From contig JAFXZT010000155.1 in the NCBI GenBank assembly GCA_017541145.1, positions 1 to 64,000 on the forward strand: 64,000 nt of DNA. The letters are read 5' to 3'. The stretch is from Bacteroidales bacterium. GTDB taxonomy: Bacteria > Bacteroidota > Bacteroidia > Bacteroidales > UBA3824. The notes below the pieces were generated by a model. That model was not told where the DNA came from. It worked only from the letters and a program-made list of their open reading frames with translations, and made no database searches. Made by a program: the position numbers and the translations under genes. Below, one piece after another: positions 55,384 to 63,754 of this stretch (position 1 is the first letter of the stretch; every line of letters begins with the position of its first letter).

Positions 55384-55779
55384 TTATGCTTTGAACTTGC
55401 TAACGATTTTTTCTCTTATTTCTTCCATTTCTTCTTTTGGAAGTGTGAGTTTGTGTTCAAACTGCATATCGTTAACATTGTTGAGCGGTACGAGGTGGAT
55501 ATGAGAATGAGGTACTTCAAGACCCACAACAGCGATTCCTACTTTTACGCAAGGAATTGCTTCTTTGATCGCAGCTGCTACTTTTTTTGCAAAAGCCATG
55601 TATCGACCGAGTTTGTCGTCGTCGATATCAAAGATATAGCTGATTTCTTCTTTAGGTACTACGAGAGTATGACCCTTTTGAATCGGGTTAACATCGAGAA
55701 ATGCAAAGAACTCATCGTTTTCTGCTATTTTGTAACAAGGAATTTCGCCTTGTATGATTCTTGAAAATATTGTTGCCAT
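55384..55779 (-). CDS. HIT family nucleotide hydrolase
   Basis: 131 aa. The His triad is in VPHSHIHLVPLNN (H-x-H-x-H), with the N-terminal IFSRIIQGEIPCYKIAENDEFFAFLD and KGHTLVVPKEE of the Hint/PKCI-like branch. These enzymes hydrolyse adenosine phosphoramidates or dinucleoside polyphosphates. 30 bp downstream of greA on the same strand, so probably co-transcribed. Confidence 0.93.
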   Translation of the reverse strand: MATIFSRIIQGEIPCYKIAENDEFFAFLDVNPIQKGHTLVVPKEEISYIFDIDDDKLGRYMAFAKKVAAAIKEAIPCVKVGIAVVGLEVPHSHIHLVPLNNVNDMQFEHKLTLPKEEMEEIREKIVSKFKA

Positions 55780-55809
55780 TTTCTTTTTTATGTTTAGTTT
55801 TTTGTAAAA

Positions 55810-56283
55810 TTAAATAGAGATGTCAACGATTTTGAATTCAGCTTGTCCGGCCGGAATAGTTACTTTTACAACATCGCCTACTTTTTTGCCCATAAGACCT
55901 TTAGCGATAGGAGTTTCTACAGAAATTTTCTTTTCTTTGAGGTTAGCTTCGCTTTCGGCTACGAGTGTATAAGTCATTCTGGCTTTGTTTTTTACATTTT
56001 CGATAGTTACTTTGCTGAGAATCTGAACGATGTCAGCTTGCATTTTACTCTTATCAATTATACGTGCATTTTTGATAAGGTCTTGAAGTTTTGAAATTTT
56101 CATTTCCAACAAGCCTTGAGCCTCTTTTGCTGCATCATATTCTGCGTTTTCTGACAAATCGCCTTTTTCTCTGGCTTCTGCAATTTGTTTTGATATATTT
56201 GGACGGTCTACAGCAATCATGTGGTCAAGTTCGTCGTTGAGTTTTTTCAAACCTTCTTCTGTTAGATACGTGATTTTTCCCAT
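55810..56283 (-). CDS. greA: transcription elongation factor GreA
   Basis: 157 aa from the ATG giving MGKITYLTEEGLKKLNDELD, the usual GreA opening; an in-frame extension reaches 56358 but lies in the leader hairpin. The N-terminal coiled coil (about 10-75, with AREKGDLSENAEYDAAKEAQG and the tip acidic residues Asp and Glu) and the C-terminal FKBP-like domain (ending GQAEFKIVDISI) are complete. GreA stimulates RNA polymerase to cut back-tracked transcripts. See the promoter and leader hairpin at 56338-56437. Confidence 0.96.
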   Translation of the reverse strand: MGKITYLTEEGLKKLNDELDHMIAVDRPNISKQIAEAREKGDLSENAEYDAAKEAQGLLEMKISKLQDLIKNARIIDKSKMQADIVQILSKVTIENVKNKARMTYTLVAESEANLKEKKISVETPIAKGLMGKKVGDVVKVTIPAGQAEFKIVDISI

Positions 56284-56337
56284 TTTATTTACGTGATGTT
56301 TAATTAATAATATGTTTGGTAAAAATAAAAAACAAAG

Positions 56338-56383
56338 AAGAATCCGAAAGGTGGTCATTAGTTACTACTTTCCGGATTCTCCT
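56338..56383 (-). promoter_or_regulatory. terminator-like hairpin in the greA leader
   Basis: On the minus strand a stem of 8 bp plus 4 bp with one bulge (plus-strand arms 56339-56350 and 68-80 of the same line, 56368-56380) is followed after 3 nt by the T-rich tract TTTGTTTTTTATTTTT. It starts about 18 nt after the predicted transcription start of greA and ends 55 nt before its ATG. It may be an attenuator, or the terminator of the upstream gene. Confidence 0.65.
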
Positions 56384-56405
56384 CTGTAAATTCTTAAATA
56401 TGCCG

Positions 56406-56437
56406 CAAATATACTAAGTGTTTTTCTGAATAGCAAA
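56406..56437 (-). promoter_or_regulatory. greA promoter
   Basis: On the minus strand TTTG (56437-56434), 20 nt, TATATTTG (56413-56406): exact consensus, between the upstream gene stop and the leader hairpin. Confidence 0.75.
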
Positions 56438-56475
56438 TTTTTTTGTTAAAAAAATATTTTTGCTTTTGTATTTCA

Positions 56476-56856
56476 CTATGTTTTGGGCTTGAGGATGTCG
56501 TTGCCCATAAATTTAGTTTTTTCAAAGTATTCGTCAGCCGCTGATTTTTTGATATGATTTTTGTTTTGTATCAATTTTTTGCGGCTTTGTACTTCGTAAT
56601 CGGCAAGCGGGTCGGCTGCTTTTTGTTTTGCGGCTTCTTCTTCTTCCTCTTTACGTTTCTTTTCCTCTTCGGCTTTTATTGTTGCTTCGCTGATTGTGGT
56701 TATCGATCTCAGTGTTGCGTCAAAGCTGTTGAGGGTTTCGGTTTTAACTTCTTTCTTTACCTCTTGAAAATCATTTTTTCTGTATGCCCAAATCATGCCT
56801 GCGATAAATCCGAATACTATCAATAGCATGATTGAGGTAAATGCTGCTGCACTCAT
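56476..56856 (-). CDS. small single-pass membrane protein, Glu/Lys-rich
   Basis: 126 aa. N-terminal membrane helix (about 4-24) with a short outside end, then a charged helix (AEEEKKRKEEEEEAAKQKAA, about 62-81) and a basic stretch to the end NDILKPKT. Not recognised. It starts 17 bp after the stop of the Lys/Glu-rich secreted protein and should be co-transcribed with it. Confidence 0.68.
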   Translation of the reverse strand: MSAAAFTSIMLLIVFGFIAGMIWAYRKNDFQEVKKEVKTETLNSFDATLRSITTISEATIKAEEEKKRKEEEEEAAKQKAADPLADYEVQSRKKLIQNKNHIKKSAADEYFEKTKFMGNDILKPKT

Positions 56857-56873
56857 GATTGTTTTGTTTTTAG

Positions 56874-57941
56874 TTATTTGAAATTAAAGAAGTTTTTGAA
56901 AATTCCCGGTTTGGCTTTCTTTCTTCTTTGTTTCATTTTTTTGTCGGTTTTTCTGTGATGTTTTTTCATTTGTTTTCGCGTTTTTTTGTCTTGCATCTTC
57001 AAGATTGCTTTTTTGGCTTTTTGTTCGTGCCGCCAATCTTTTATCTGCTGTTTGCGAATTTCTTTTTCTATCTGTTTTTTCTCTTTAGTAGTTGCTTCGC
57101 CTTGATTGTAGCGTTGCATCATCTCGTCATGAGCTTGTTTTTTCTCACGTTCTTTTTGCGCACGTTGAGCCTCTTTTTCATGACGCTTTTGATTTTTCTT
57201 ATGATCTACGCCCTCACCTTCGTTTTTCTTGAAGTTGCGTGTGTCTTTCTTTACTTTCTTACGTTTTTCTTTTTCTTCGTCCGTTAATTTTTCGTCTTTA
57301 TCTTTCTTTTTCTTTTTGTCTTTTACTTTTTCTTCGTTGTCTTCTTTTTCTTCGTCGTCGTTTTTAACGAATTGCGTTCGCTCTTGATTTTCATATTCCA
57401 TACTTTCGCCCACATTTCCGAAGTCCTCGTCGTCGCTGAAATCCGTTACGATATCGGTTTCTGATTCGTCATCGTCGGTACCGCCCTTCTTTTTCTTTTT
57501 GGCTTTGGCTTTTTCTGCTTTTCGGGCTTCTTTTTCTGCTTTCTTTTGTCTTTTTCTTTCTGCCTTTTCTTCTTTTGAAGCTTTGGGCTCTTTGGGTTCT
57601 TTGGTTGCAGCAACTGAATCTTTTTCAGCTTGTTTTTCTGCTTTCAAAGCATCTTTTTCTGCCGCACGTTCTGCTTTTTTGGCTTGATTAACAGAATCTT
57701 TTTCCGCCTTTTTTTTGATTTTTTCTTTTTTGGCTTTTGCCCTTTTGGACATCCTTTTCAATTTCTCCGGCTTCCTTACTTTTTCTTTTATGAAACCGTC
57801 TTGAGTGTATTGATTTCCTGATGGCGCAATATCGGCTTTCAGGTCAATTTTTACATTATCCTGTTGAGCCATTACTTCCGGCGATATGGTTGTTATTATC
57901 AGAAATATTATGGTAAATAGTTTTATTATGAATCTTTTCAT
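56874..57941 (-). CDS. exported Lys/Glu-rich protein, unknown
   Basis: 355 aa. A clear signal peptide (cleavage after EVMAQ, about residue 26) is followed by about 330 residues of extreme charge: Lys, Glu, Asp, Arg and Ala make up most of the chain, in KKAEKEA-type repeats, with an acidic island (GGTDDDESETDIVTDFSDDE, about 153-172) and a strongly basic C-terminus (about 300-350) ending FKNFFNFK. It should form long single helices in the periplasm and could bind peptidoglycan, LPS or nucleic acid by charge, but nothing in the sequence proves a role. First gene of a two-gene unit. Confidence 0.7.
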   Translation of the reverse strand: MKRFIIKLFTIIFLIITTISPEVMAQQDNVKIDLKADIAPSGNQYTQDGFIKEKVRKPEKLKRMSKRAKAKKEKIKKKAEKDSVNQAKKAERAAEKDALKAEKQAEKDSVAATKEPKEPKASKEEKAERKRQKKAEKEARKAEKAKAKKKKKGGTDDDESETDIVTDFSDDEDFGNVGESMEYENQERTQFVKNDDEEKEDNEEKVKDKKKKKDKDEKLTDEEKEKRKKVKKDTRNFKKNEGEGVDHKKNQKRHEKEAQRAQKEREKKQAHDEMMQRYNQGEATTKEKKQIEKEIRKQQIKDWRHEQKAKKAILKMQDKKTRKQMKKHHRKTDKKMKQRRKKAKPGIFKNFFNFK

Positions 57942-58021
57942 GCTTTGTATTAAAAAAATGTTTACTTTTGTATCGGATTTTCATCGTAATAAAATCCGTT
58001 ACAAACTTAAATAAAAAAACG

Positions 58022-58468
58022 ATGAAGTTGAAAATAAAATTGTTCCTTGTTGCTGTTTTGTCTGTATTTTGCTTCTATTCATGCAGTACCGACGACAATC
58101 CTGTTCCGCAGGTACAAGTGGATTTCTATATTCATTTCAACAATGCACAATATTCTGCACTTCAGAATCCCGGAGGGTGGGTTTATGTAACAGGCGGATA
58201 TCAGGGAATTTTTATTTACAATTTCAACAACGAAACTTATTACGCATTCGATAGGGCTTGCACTTATGATTATCATCACAGTCCCTTGATTTACAACGAA
58301 AAAACACATTGTTTGGAACATTCGGATACTACTGAAAATTGTAGTTCTAAGTTTGATGTGTTGTTGCAAGGTGCTGTTCATAATGGTCCTGCAAAATTTG
58401 CATTGCGGGAATACGATGTATTGGTGTATGGCGGTTATTTGCGAGTGCTTAACGGTTTAGGATATTAG
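58022..58468 (+). CDS. lipoprotein with degenerate Rieske-like pattern
   Basis: 148 aa from the ATG giving MKLKIKLFLVAVLSVFCFYSC (lipobox Cys21); the frame is open 54 nt further up but the signal fixes the start. Spaced motifs YYAFDRACTYDYHHSPLIY, CLEHSDTTENCSSKFDVL and GAVHNGPAKFALREYDV resemble the layout of small Rieske-type lipoproteins of Bacteroidota, but the canonical CxH/CxxH iron-sulfur ligands are not all there, so a cluster is doubtful. The RNA methyltransferase starts 4 bp after its stop, which suggests a shared mRNA. Confidence 0.65.
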   Translation: MKLKIKLFLVAVLSVFCFYSCSTDDNPVPQVQVDFYIHFNNAQYSALQNPGGWVYVTGGYQGIFIYNFNNETYYAFDRACTYDYHHSPLIYNEKTHCLEHSDTTENCSSKFDVLLQGAVHNGPAKFALREYDVLVYGGYLRVLNGLGY

Positions 58469-58472
58469 AACA

Positions 58473-59624
58473 ATGGAAAAATATGATATGATTGCCACAA
58501 CATTTTTCGGTCTTGAAGGTGTTTTGGCGGAAGAATTGAAACAATTAGGTGCTGAAAATGTAGAGCCTGTTACTCGTGCCGTGGCATTCCGCGGTGACAA
58601 CGAAATTCTCTACCGTGCTAATCTGTGGCTGAGAACGGCTTTAAAAGTTTTGGTTCCTATTCGTAAATTCAATGCTTTTAACGACAGGGAATTTTATGAC
58701 CTTGCCCGCAATATCGATTGGCAAAAATATATGGCAGTGAGTGATACTTTTGCAATTGATTGTGTAGCAAGCGGTCCTATCTTTACCCATTCCAAGTATT
58801 TGGCATTAAAATGCAAAGATGCAATTGCCGATTATTTTAGAGACAGGCGCGGACGTCGTCCCGATGTTGACGTGGAATATCCCGATGTAAGATTCAATGT
58901 ACACGTTTACAATTCCCAAGTTACAATTTCTCTGGATTCTACAGGAATACCGATGAGCAAACGCGGTTACAAAGTACGTCAAACCCAAGCCCCGCTCAAC
59001 GAGGTAATGGCTGCCGGAATCCTAAAACTTGCAGGTTGGGATTACAAAACTCCGTTTATTGACCCGATGTGCGGTTCAGGAACTTTTGCAGTGGAAGCCT
59101 GCATGATGTCTATGAACATCGCGCCGGGTGCATTCAGACATTTCGCTGTAGAAAAATGGAGAGATTTCGACAGCTCTATTTGGACTGCTTTGAAAAAAGA
59201 GCAAAAAGAATTGATGCAAAAAACACCTCTTGCACCAATCTTTGCATTCGACAAAGATCCGATGGCTTTGGATATTTGTACACAAAATGTTGAAAAAGCG
59301 GGTCTTGCCGATTATATCGATATCGACAGAAAAGATTTTTTCAAAAACGATAATAAGGACAAAGGTTTGTTTGTTGTCATGAATCCGCCTTACGGTGAAC
59401 GACTTGAAGAACAAGCGGATATGATAGAGTTTTACAAAAATATTGGTAATGTTTTAAAATCTAATTACATAGGATGCAAGGCGTGGGTTATCAGCGGTAA
59501 CCTCGAGGCGCTAAAAAAACTCGGTTTGCATCCATCTAAGAAAATTAAGCTTTTTAATGGACCGTTAGAGTGCCGTCTGGAATGTTTTGAGATGTATGAC
59601 GGTAGTAAAAAACGAAATATTTGA
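58473..59624 (+). CDS. THUMP-domain 23S rRNA guanine-N2 methyltransferase-like
   Basis: 383 aa. N-terminal ferredoxin-like and THUMP domains (about 1-160: FFGLEGVLAEELKQLGAENVEPVTRAVAF) bind RNA. The C-terminal SAM domain has FIDPMCGSGTFAVEACMMSMNIAPG and the catalytic MNPPYGERL motif (NPPY) for N2-guanine methylation. It matches the N-terminal half of E. coli RlmL (m2G2445), a common stand-alone form. The exact base is inferred. Confidence 0.92.
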   Translation: MEKYDMIATTFFGLEGVLAEELKQLGAENVEPVTRAVAFRGDNEILYRANLWLRTALKVLVPIRKFNAFNDREFYDLARNIDWQKYMAVSDTFAIDCVASGPIFTHSKYLALKCKDAIADYFRDRRGRRPDVDVEYPDVRFNVHVYNSQVTISLDSTGIPMSKRGYKVRQTQAPLNEVMAAGILKLAGWDYKTPFIDPMCGSGTFAVEACMMSMNIAPGAFRHFAVEKWRDFDSSIWTALKKEQKELMQKTPLAPIFAFDKDPMALDICTQNVEKAGLADYIDIDRKDFFKNDNKDKGLFVVMNPPYGERLEEQADMIEFYKNIGNVLKSNYIGCKAWVISGNLEALKKLGLHPSKKIKLFNGPLECRLECFEMYDGSKKRNI

Positions 59625-59732
59625 AAATAATTAATTTGCTTTTTACCAAAATACATTGTACATTGCGTCACAATATTTTTGTAAACTATTAACTATTTTT
59701 TTGTGTAACTATTTATTCAAACGCGAGGGAAA

Positions 59733-60224
59733 ATGAAAAATTATTTTGTAATGATGTTAGCATGTCTGTGCTATCTTTCTGCGTGTGCGGATCTCAGACG
59801 TGAGCAGCATCTCAACGATGACTCATGTCATACCGATACTGTTCCTAAGATAATGACTTCCAATTATCTGAACGATATCGATGAGTACGTAAGTTTTGTA
59901 AGAACCAATGGTGAGCAACTTACCTTTATTCGTGAAAATACAAAAAAGGCAAATAAAGTTATTAGCCTTTTGAACAACGATACGGTAAGAATCTCTGTAT
60001 ATGGCGGTGGCGAATTTCAGGAAACAATAAATGTTTACTACAAAAATTCCGAACCGCTGATGTTGTCGCGGAATTGTATTCTCGATGTTGATACCAGTTA
60101 TCTTGAAACTGCTTATTTTAAAAACCGTAGGGTTTACAAATGTTTCAGAGACGGTGTTGAACTCGAAAATGCTGATTCCATTAAATTGTTCAATCAACTT
60201 CTTGCAACAGTTTCAAGAAGTTAA
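59733..60224 (+). CDS. small lipoprotein, unknown
   Basis: 163 aa. Signal with lipobox LSAC (Cys18). The mature part mixes strands and helices (NDTVRISVYGGGEFQETINVYY, NRRVYKCFRDGVELENADSIKLF). I do not recognise the family. A -7-like TATTTTTG lies at 59674-59681 without a good -33 box. A terminator follows. Confidence 0.7.
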   Translation: MKNYFVMMLACLCYLSACADLRREQHLNDDSCHTDTVPKIMTSNYLNDIDEYVSFVRTNGEQLTFIRENTKKANKVISLLNNDTVRISVYGGGEFQETINVYYKNSEPLMLSRNCILDVDTSYLETAYFKNRRVYKCFRDGVELENADSIKLFNQLLATVSRS

Positions 60225-60240
60225 AACTGTACAAATGAAA

Positions 60241-60294
60241 AACATCTCATTTCCGAAAAATATTTTATTTCCGGAAATAGAGATGTTTTTTTAT
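60241..60294. terminator. terminator between lipoprotein and chemoreceptor
   Basis: AACATCTCATTTCCG (60241-60255) pairs with CGGAAATAGAGATGTT (60272-60287), one bulge, with T-runs on the plus strand and an A-rich flank that gives T on the minus strand. Confidence 0.8.
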
Positions 60295-60304
60295 GTAACT
60301 AATA

Positions 60305-62446
60305 TTAAAACGATTCATATTCAGAATCCTGACGGTCGTTGTTACGCATATCAATAAAAGTACCGCCTTTCTTGGTATTGTTAGTTGTAGTAGTTCCCAA
60401 ATTTTTAGCCGCAAATTTAGTAGCTGGATTGCTGCTTGCCGTATTTTTGTTTTTTGTAGCAAAATTTGCTGCTGTATTCGGTTTTGTAACAGCGGTTGCC
60501 TTAGTTGTAGTAGCCTTGGCTGTAGTTGACGGTTTGTTTGCAGGAGTAACAGTTTTAACTGGTTTTGCTGTATTTTTGTTAGCAGTATTTTCTACAATAA
60601 TTTTTTTCTTAGAAGTATCAGCGGGTTTTGTATCTTTCAAATCGGTTTTGAAATATGCTACTGATTCTTTCAACTGTACACCTTGAGCGGCAAGGTTTTG
60701 ACTTGCTGAAGCCATTTCCTCTGCCGATGCTGCATATTGCTGAGTAATTTCGCTCAATTGCATCATCGAATTGTTGATCTGAGCTATGCCCGAACTTTGC
60801 TCGTTGCAAGATACTGCAATCTCTCTTACCAAATTGGTAGTTTCCTCAATATCAGGAATAATATTTTTCAGCAACAGACTTGCATTTTCGCTGATTGTTA
60901 CAGCCTCGTGACTTACCTTATCAATTTCGGAAGCCGCTACGGCACTACGTTCTGCAAGTTTACGAACTTCGGCAGCCACTACCGCAAAACCTTTTCCGTG
61001 TTCGCCCGCTCTTGCGGCTTCTACTGCGGCGTTCAATGCCAAAATATTGGTTTGAAAAGCAATTTCATCAATTATTGAAATCTTGTTAGCAATATCTTGC
61101 ATTGCATTGCGGTTTTTCATACTTGCCTCGTTGGTAAGTTTTATATTTTCAAGAGCTTTTACAGCAATCTTTTCTGTTTTTTGAGCATTCTCGTTGTTAT
61201 GAGTAATAGTAGTACTCATTTGCTCTATCGCACTCGAAACTTCTTCTGCCGATGATGATTGTTTGCTTGCTCCGTCGCTCATCAATTGAGAGGCGTTGGC
61301 CATTTCCTGACTGCTTGAACTTATATCTGATGCTCCAAGCATGATTTTTTTGATTGTATCATTCATCTTGTTTGACATCAAATTTATCTGTTTCGACATC
61401 CTTCCGATTTCGTCGTCGCTTTCTGCTTTCAGTTTTACAGTTAGATTGCCTTCGCTAATTTCTTTTATTATTTCTTCTACTTTGGCTATTGGTTTTACTG
61501 TTCGGTTGGTGAAAAATGTTATCAATATTATGATACTTATTATTAAGACTAATAATGTACTTACTCCCGTTATACTTGTTTTTATAATACTATCGTGAGT
61601 ATTATCCATTATATGAATTGCTTTTTCGCTCGATTTATTGGCAAGTGTTTCGCCTTCGTAAATCAGCAAGTCGGCATCTTCTATCATGCGCTTGTACAAA
61701 TTATTGTGTTTTGTCTCCATTTGGTGATATTGTTCATATCCTTTCATGAAATTCTGAATCAATGTATTTGTACCATTAATTTCTGAACTCATTCCATATT
61801 CTGAGGCAAAACCGATAATTATTTTTTGATTCTTTATTACTTTTTCACGTACTAAGTTAATATAGTTTTCATCGCTTATTTTTCCTTTAGCGTTTTCTAT
61901 TAAACGTATATTTTCTGATATTATAATTGCTCGTTCTACAGCCTGACTTGTTTTTTTGGTTTGAGACAATTTTCCTCGTAATTTTTCCAATACCCGGTAA
62001 TACGATTGTTTGTAACTTTGCAGTTCTTCGTATTTTTGTTTCATCTCATCAAACATCCCTACATATTGGGTCATTGTTATATCATAATCGTTGATATAGT
62101 TTCCAAGTAAATCTATTACTCGGCTGTTGCTCTCGTTTCTTATTTTCTGGAGTTCTTGGTGCCATTGTCTTGATTCTTGTATTGAATAATGGGCAGAATC
62201 CAAGTAAATCTTGTTGGTGGTTACAAGATAACGGTTAACATATATCAGTGTTTGTAATGTAGTAAGGTTAACATTATGACTGTTTACAGTTTGCGGCAGT
62301 TCCTGATTTTTAAGTTGGTCCAAATAACCGCCGGTTTTTTTAGTAGCCATCATTGGAAAACTGTAAAATATAACTAATATACATAAAATAGTAATTAGTC
62401 CGAGAGTCATTTTCTTTTTTAGAGATAAGTTTTTGAGTTTCATCAT
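60305..62446 (-). CDS. methyl-accepting chemotaxis protein with C-terminal tail
   Basis: 713 aa. TM1 about 12-31, helical periplasmic sensor about 40-285, TM2 about 292-313, HAMP about 314-367, signalling domain about 370-600 with an intact tip ([37 protein letters not shown]). Unlike the receptor at 9194-11026 it carries an extra tail of about 113 residues (601-713) rich in Lys, Thr, Ala and Pro ([20 protein letters not shown]) that ends RQDSEYESF. Long flexible tails in other receptors tether adaptation enzymes; the end here is not the NWETF pentapeptide, so its partner is unknown. Confidence 0.95.
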   Translation of the reverse strand: MMKLKNLSLKKKMTLGLITILCILVIFYSFPMMATKKTGGYLDQLKNQELPQTVNSHNVNLTTLQTLIYVNRYLVTTNKIYLDSAHYSIQESRQWHQELQKIRNESNSRVIDLLGNYINDYDITMTQYVGMFDEMKQKYEELQSYKQSYYRVLEKLRGKLSQTKKTSQAVERAIIISENIRLIENAKGKISDENYINLVREKVIKNQKIIIGFASEYGMSSEINGTNTLIQNFMKGYEQYHQMETKHNNLYKRMIEDADLLIYEGETLANKSSEKAIHIMDNTHDSIIKTSITGVSTLLVLIISIIILITFFTNRTVKPIAKVEEIIKEISEGNLTVKLKAESDDEIGRMSKQINLMSNKMNDTIKKIMLGASDISSSSQEMANASQLMSDGASKQSSSAEEVSSAIEQMSTTITHNNENAQKTEKIAVKALENIKLTNEASMKNRNAMQDIANKISIIDEIAFQTNILALNAAVEAARAGEHGKGFAVVAAEVRKLAERSAVAASEIDKVSHEAVTISENASLLLKNIIPDIEETTNLVREIAVSCNEQSSGIAQINNSMMQLSEITQQYAASAEEMASASQNLAAQGVQLKESVAYFKTDLKDTKPADTSKKKIIVENTANKNTAKPVKTVTPANKPSTTAKATTTKATAVTKPNTAANFATKNKNTASSNPATKFAAKNLGTTTTNNTKKGGTFIDMRNNDRQDSEYESF

Positions 62447-62577
62447 ATTGGTTGTATTTTATTAGGTTCTTACATTATATATCTTATGGTTGTTACTCGC
62501 AAATATCTTGCAAATTTTTTTAATATGCAATAAAATTTTTATTTATTTTTTAATTTCGTGTTATTATGGCGTTGTGT

Positions 62578-62650
62578 TGCCGTGGGTTTGTACCCACATC
62601 GAAAGCCCAACGCTGCGCCGCGGCTTACATCGCAGTGCGAACCCACGGCA
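62578..62650. repeat. dispersed palindromic repeat, copy 3 (rearranged)
   Basis: CCGTGGGTTTGTACCCAC (62580-62597) matches the palindrome of copies 1 and 2 with one base change. An outer pair TGCCGTGGGTT (62578-62588) and AACCCACGGCA (62640-62650) closes a 73-nt hairpin whose loop is unusually GC-rich for this genome. Confidence 0.8.
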
Positions 62651-62757
62651 CACAAATAATTTTTTTTTTTATGAAAACTGTAACTTTTGGTTGTGTTGTA
62701 CGTCTTATGGGCAAGAAGTCAACAAAAATATATTACATTAAATAAAATTCAGGTAGC

Positions 62758-63021
62758 ATGAAAACATTATGTTTAATTTTTTTATTTGTACTGTTTGTTC
62801 AGGCTGCAAGTGCACAACAAAAGTCAAAACCATTGATTGATAAATTACAGTCAAAAAATATCTTATCATCAGATAAGCCGAAAGTACAGTTAAAAGATTC
62901 AGTTTCGGAAAAAGATTCGGCAATTGTTGTAGGTCTTACAAATTCGCCGTTTTGTATACGGGATCATAAAATTGTACCTCAAGCGTGGAATTGTGATATT
63001 AAACGTATTAAAACAAATTGA
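62758..63021 (+). CDS. small exported protein, unknown
   Basis: 87 aa. Signal peptide with cleavage after ASAQ (about residue 20). The mature part of about 67 residues is polar and Lys/Ser-rich, with two Cys (FCIRDHKIVPQAWNC) that could form a disulfide in the periplasm. No family recognised. Confidence 0.6.
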   Translation: MKTLCLIFLFVLFVQAASAQQKSKPLIDKLQSKNILSSDKPKVQLKDSVSEKDSAIVVGLTNSPFCIRDHKIVPQAWNCDIKRIKTN

Positions 63022-63063
63022 GATGTCCGTCCTTACGATTTAACATAAATAAAAATCAATAGC

Positions 63064-63095
63064 TTTGTCTGTGTAAAATAAAAAGCATAATTTTG
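63064..63095 (+). promoter_or_regulatory. apt promoter
   Basis: TTTG (63064-63067), 20 nt, TAATTTTG (63088-63095): exact consensus, 26 nt before apt. Confidence 0.75.
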
Positions 63096-63120
63096 TCGAA
63101 AATTGAAATAATACAAAATT

Positions 63121-63648
63121 ATGTCAAAAAAGATTGAAGATTACATCGTTACTATTCCTGATTTTCCGGAACCGGGAGTCATGTTTAGAGACGTTACAGG
63201 AGTTCTTGATAGTGGAGAAGGTCTCCAATTGTCGATTGATGAACTTTACAAACTAATAGCGGGCGTAGAATTTGACGTTATTGCCGGTGCCGAAGCCAGA
63301 GGTTTTATTTTCGGTATGCCGCTCGCTTACAAGGCTTGTAAACCTTTTGTGCCTGTTAGAAAAAAAGGTAAACTCCCGCGTGAAACTTATTCTGAAACTT
63401 ATAATTTGGAATACGGTACTGCTACTATTGAGATTCATAAGGATTCTATCAAACCGGGACAGCGTGTTGTTCTTGTTGACGACCTTATTGCTACCGGCGG
63501 TACTATTGAGGCTGCTGCCAAATTGATTGAAAAATGTGGCGGTATTGTTGTTAAGATTATTTTCTTGATGGAATTGGAAGGTCTCGGCGGTCGCAAAAAG
63601 CTTTCTAAATATGATGTGGCTTCTGTTGTGAAATATCCGGGTAAATAA
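63121..63648 (+). CDS. apt: adenine phosphoribosyltransferase
   Basis: 175 aa purine salvage enzyme that makes AMP from adenine and PRPP. IPDFPEPGVMFRDVTGVLD at the N-terminus, AGAEARGFIFG, and the PRPP motif VVLVDDLIATGGTIEAA are intact. Monocistronic with its own promoter and terminator. Confidence 0.97.
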   Translation: MSKKIEDYIVTIPDFPEPGVMFRDVTGVLDSGEGLQLSIDELYKLIAGVEFDVIAGAEARGFIFGMPLAYKACKPFVPVRKKGKLPRETYSETYNLEYGTATIEIHKDSIKPGQRVVLVDDLIATGGTIEAAAKLIEKCGGIVVKIIFLMELEGLGGRKKLSKYDVASVVKYPGK

Positions 63649-63680
63649 TATAAATATTTGATATTACAACCAATTTACTA

Positions 63681-63731
63681 ACTCAACACGCAGGATATTA
63701 TGAAATTTTTGTGTGTTGAGTTTTTTTTTAT
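63681..63731 (+). terminator. apt terminator
   Basis: ACTCAACAC (63681-63689) pairs with GTGTTGAGT (63713-63721), followed by a long T-run. Confidence 0.85.
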
Positions 63732-63754
63732 ACAATCTAAAATTTTGTTTAATT

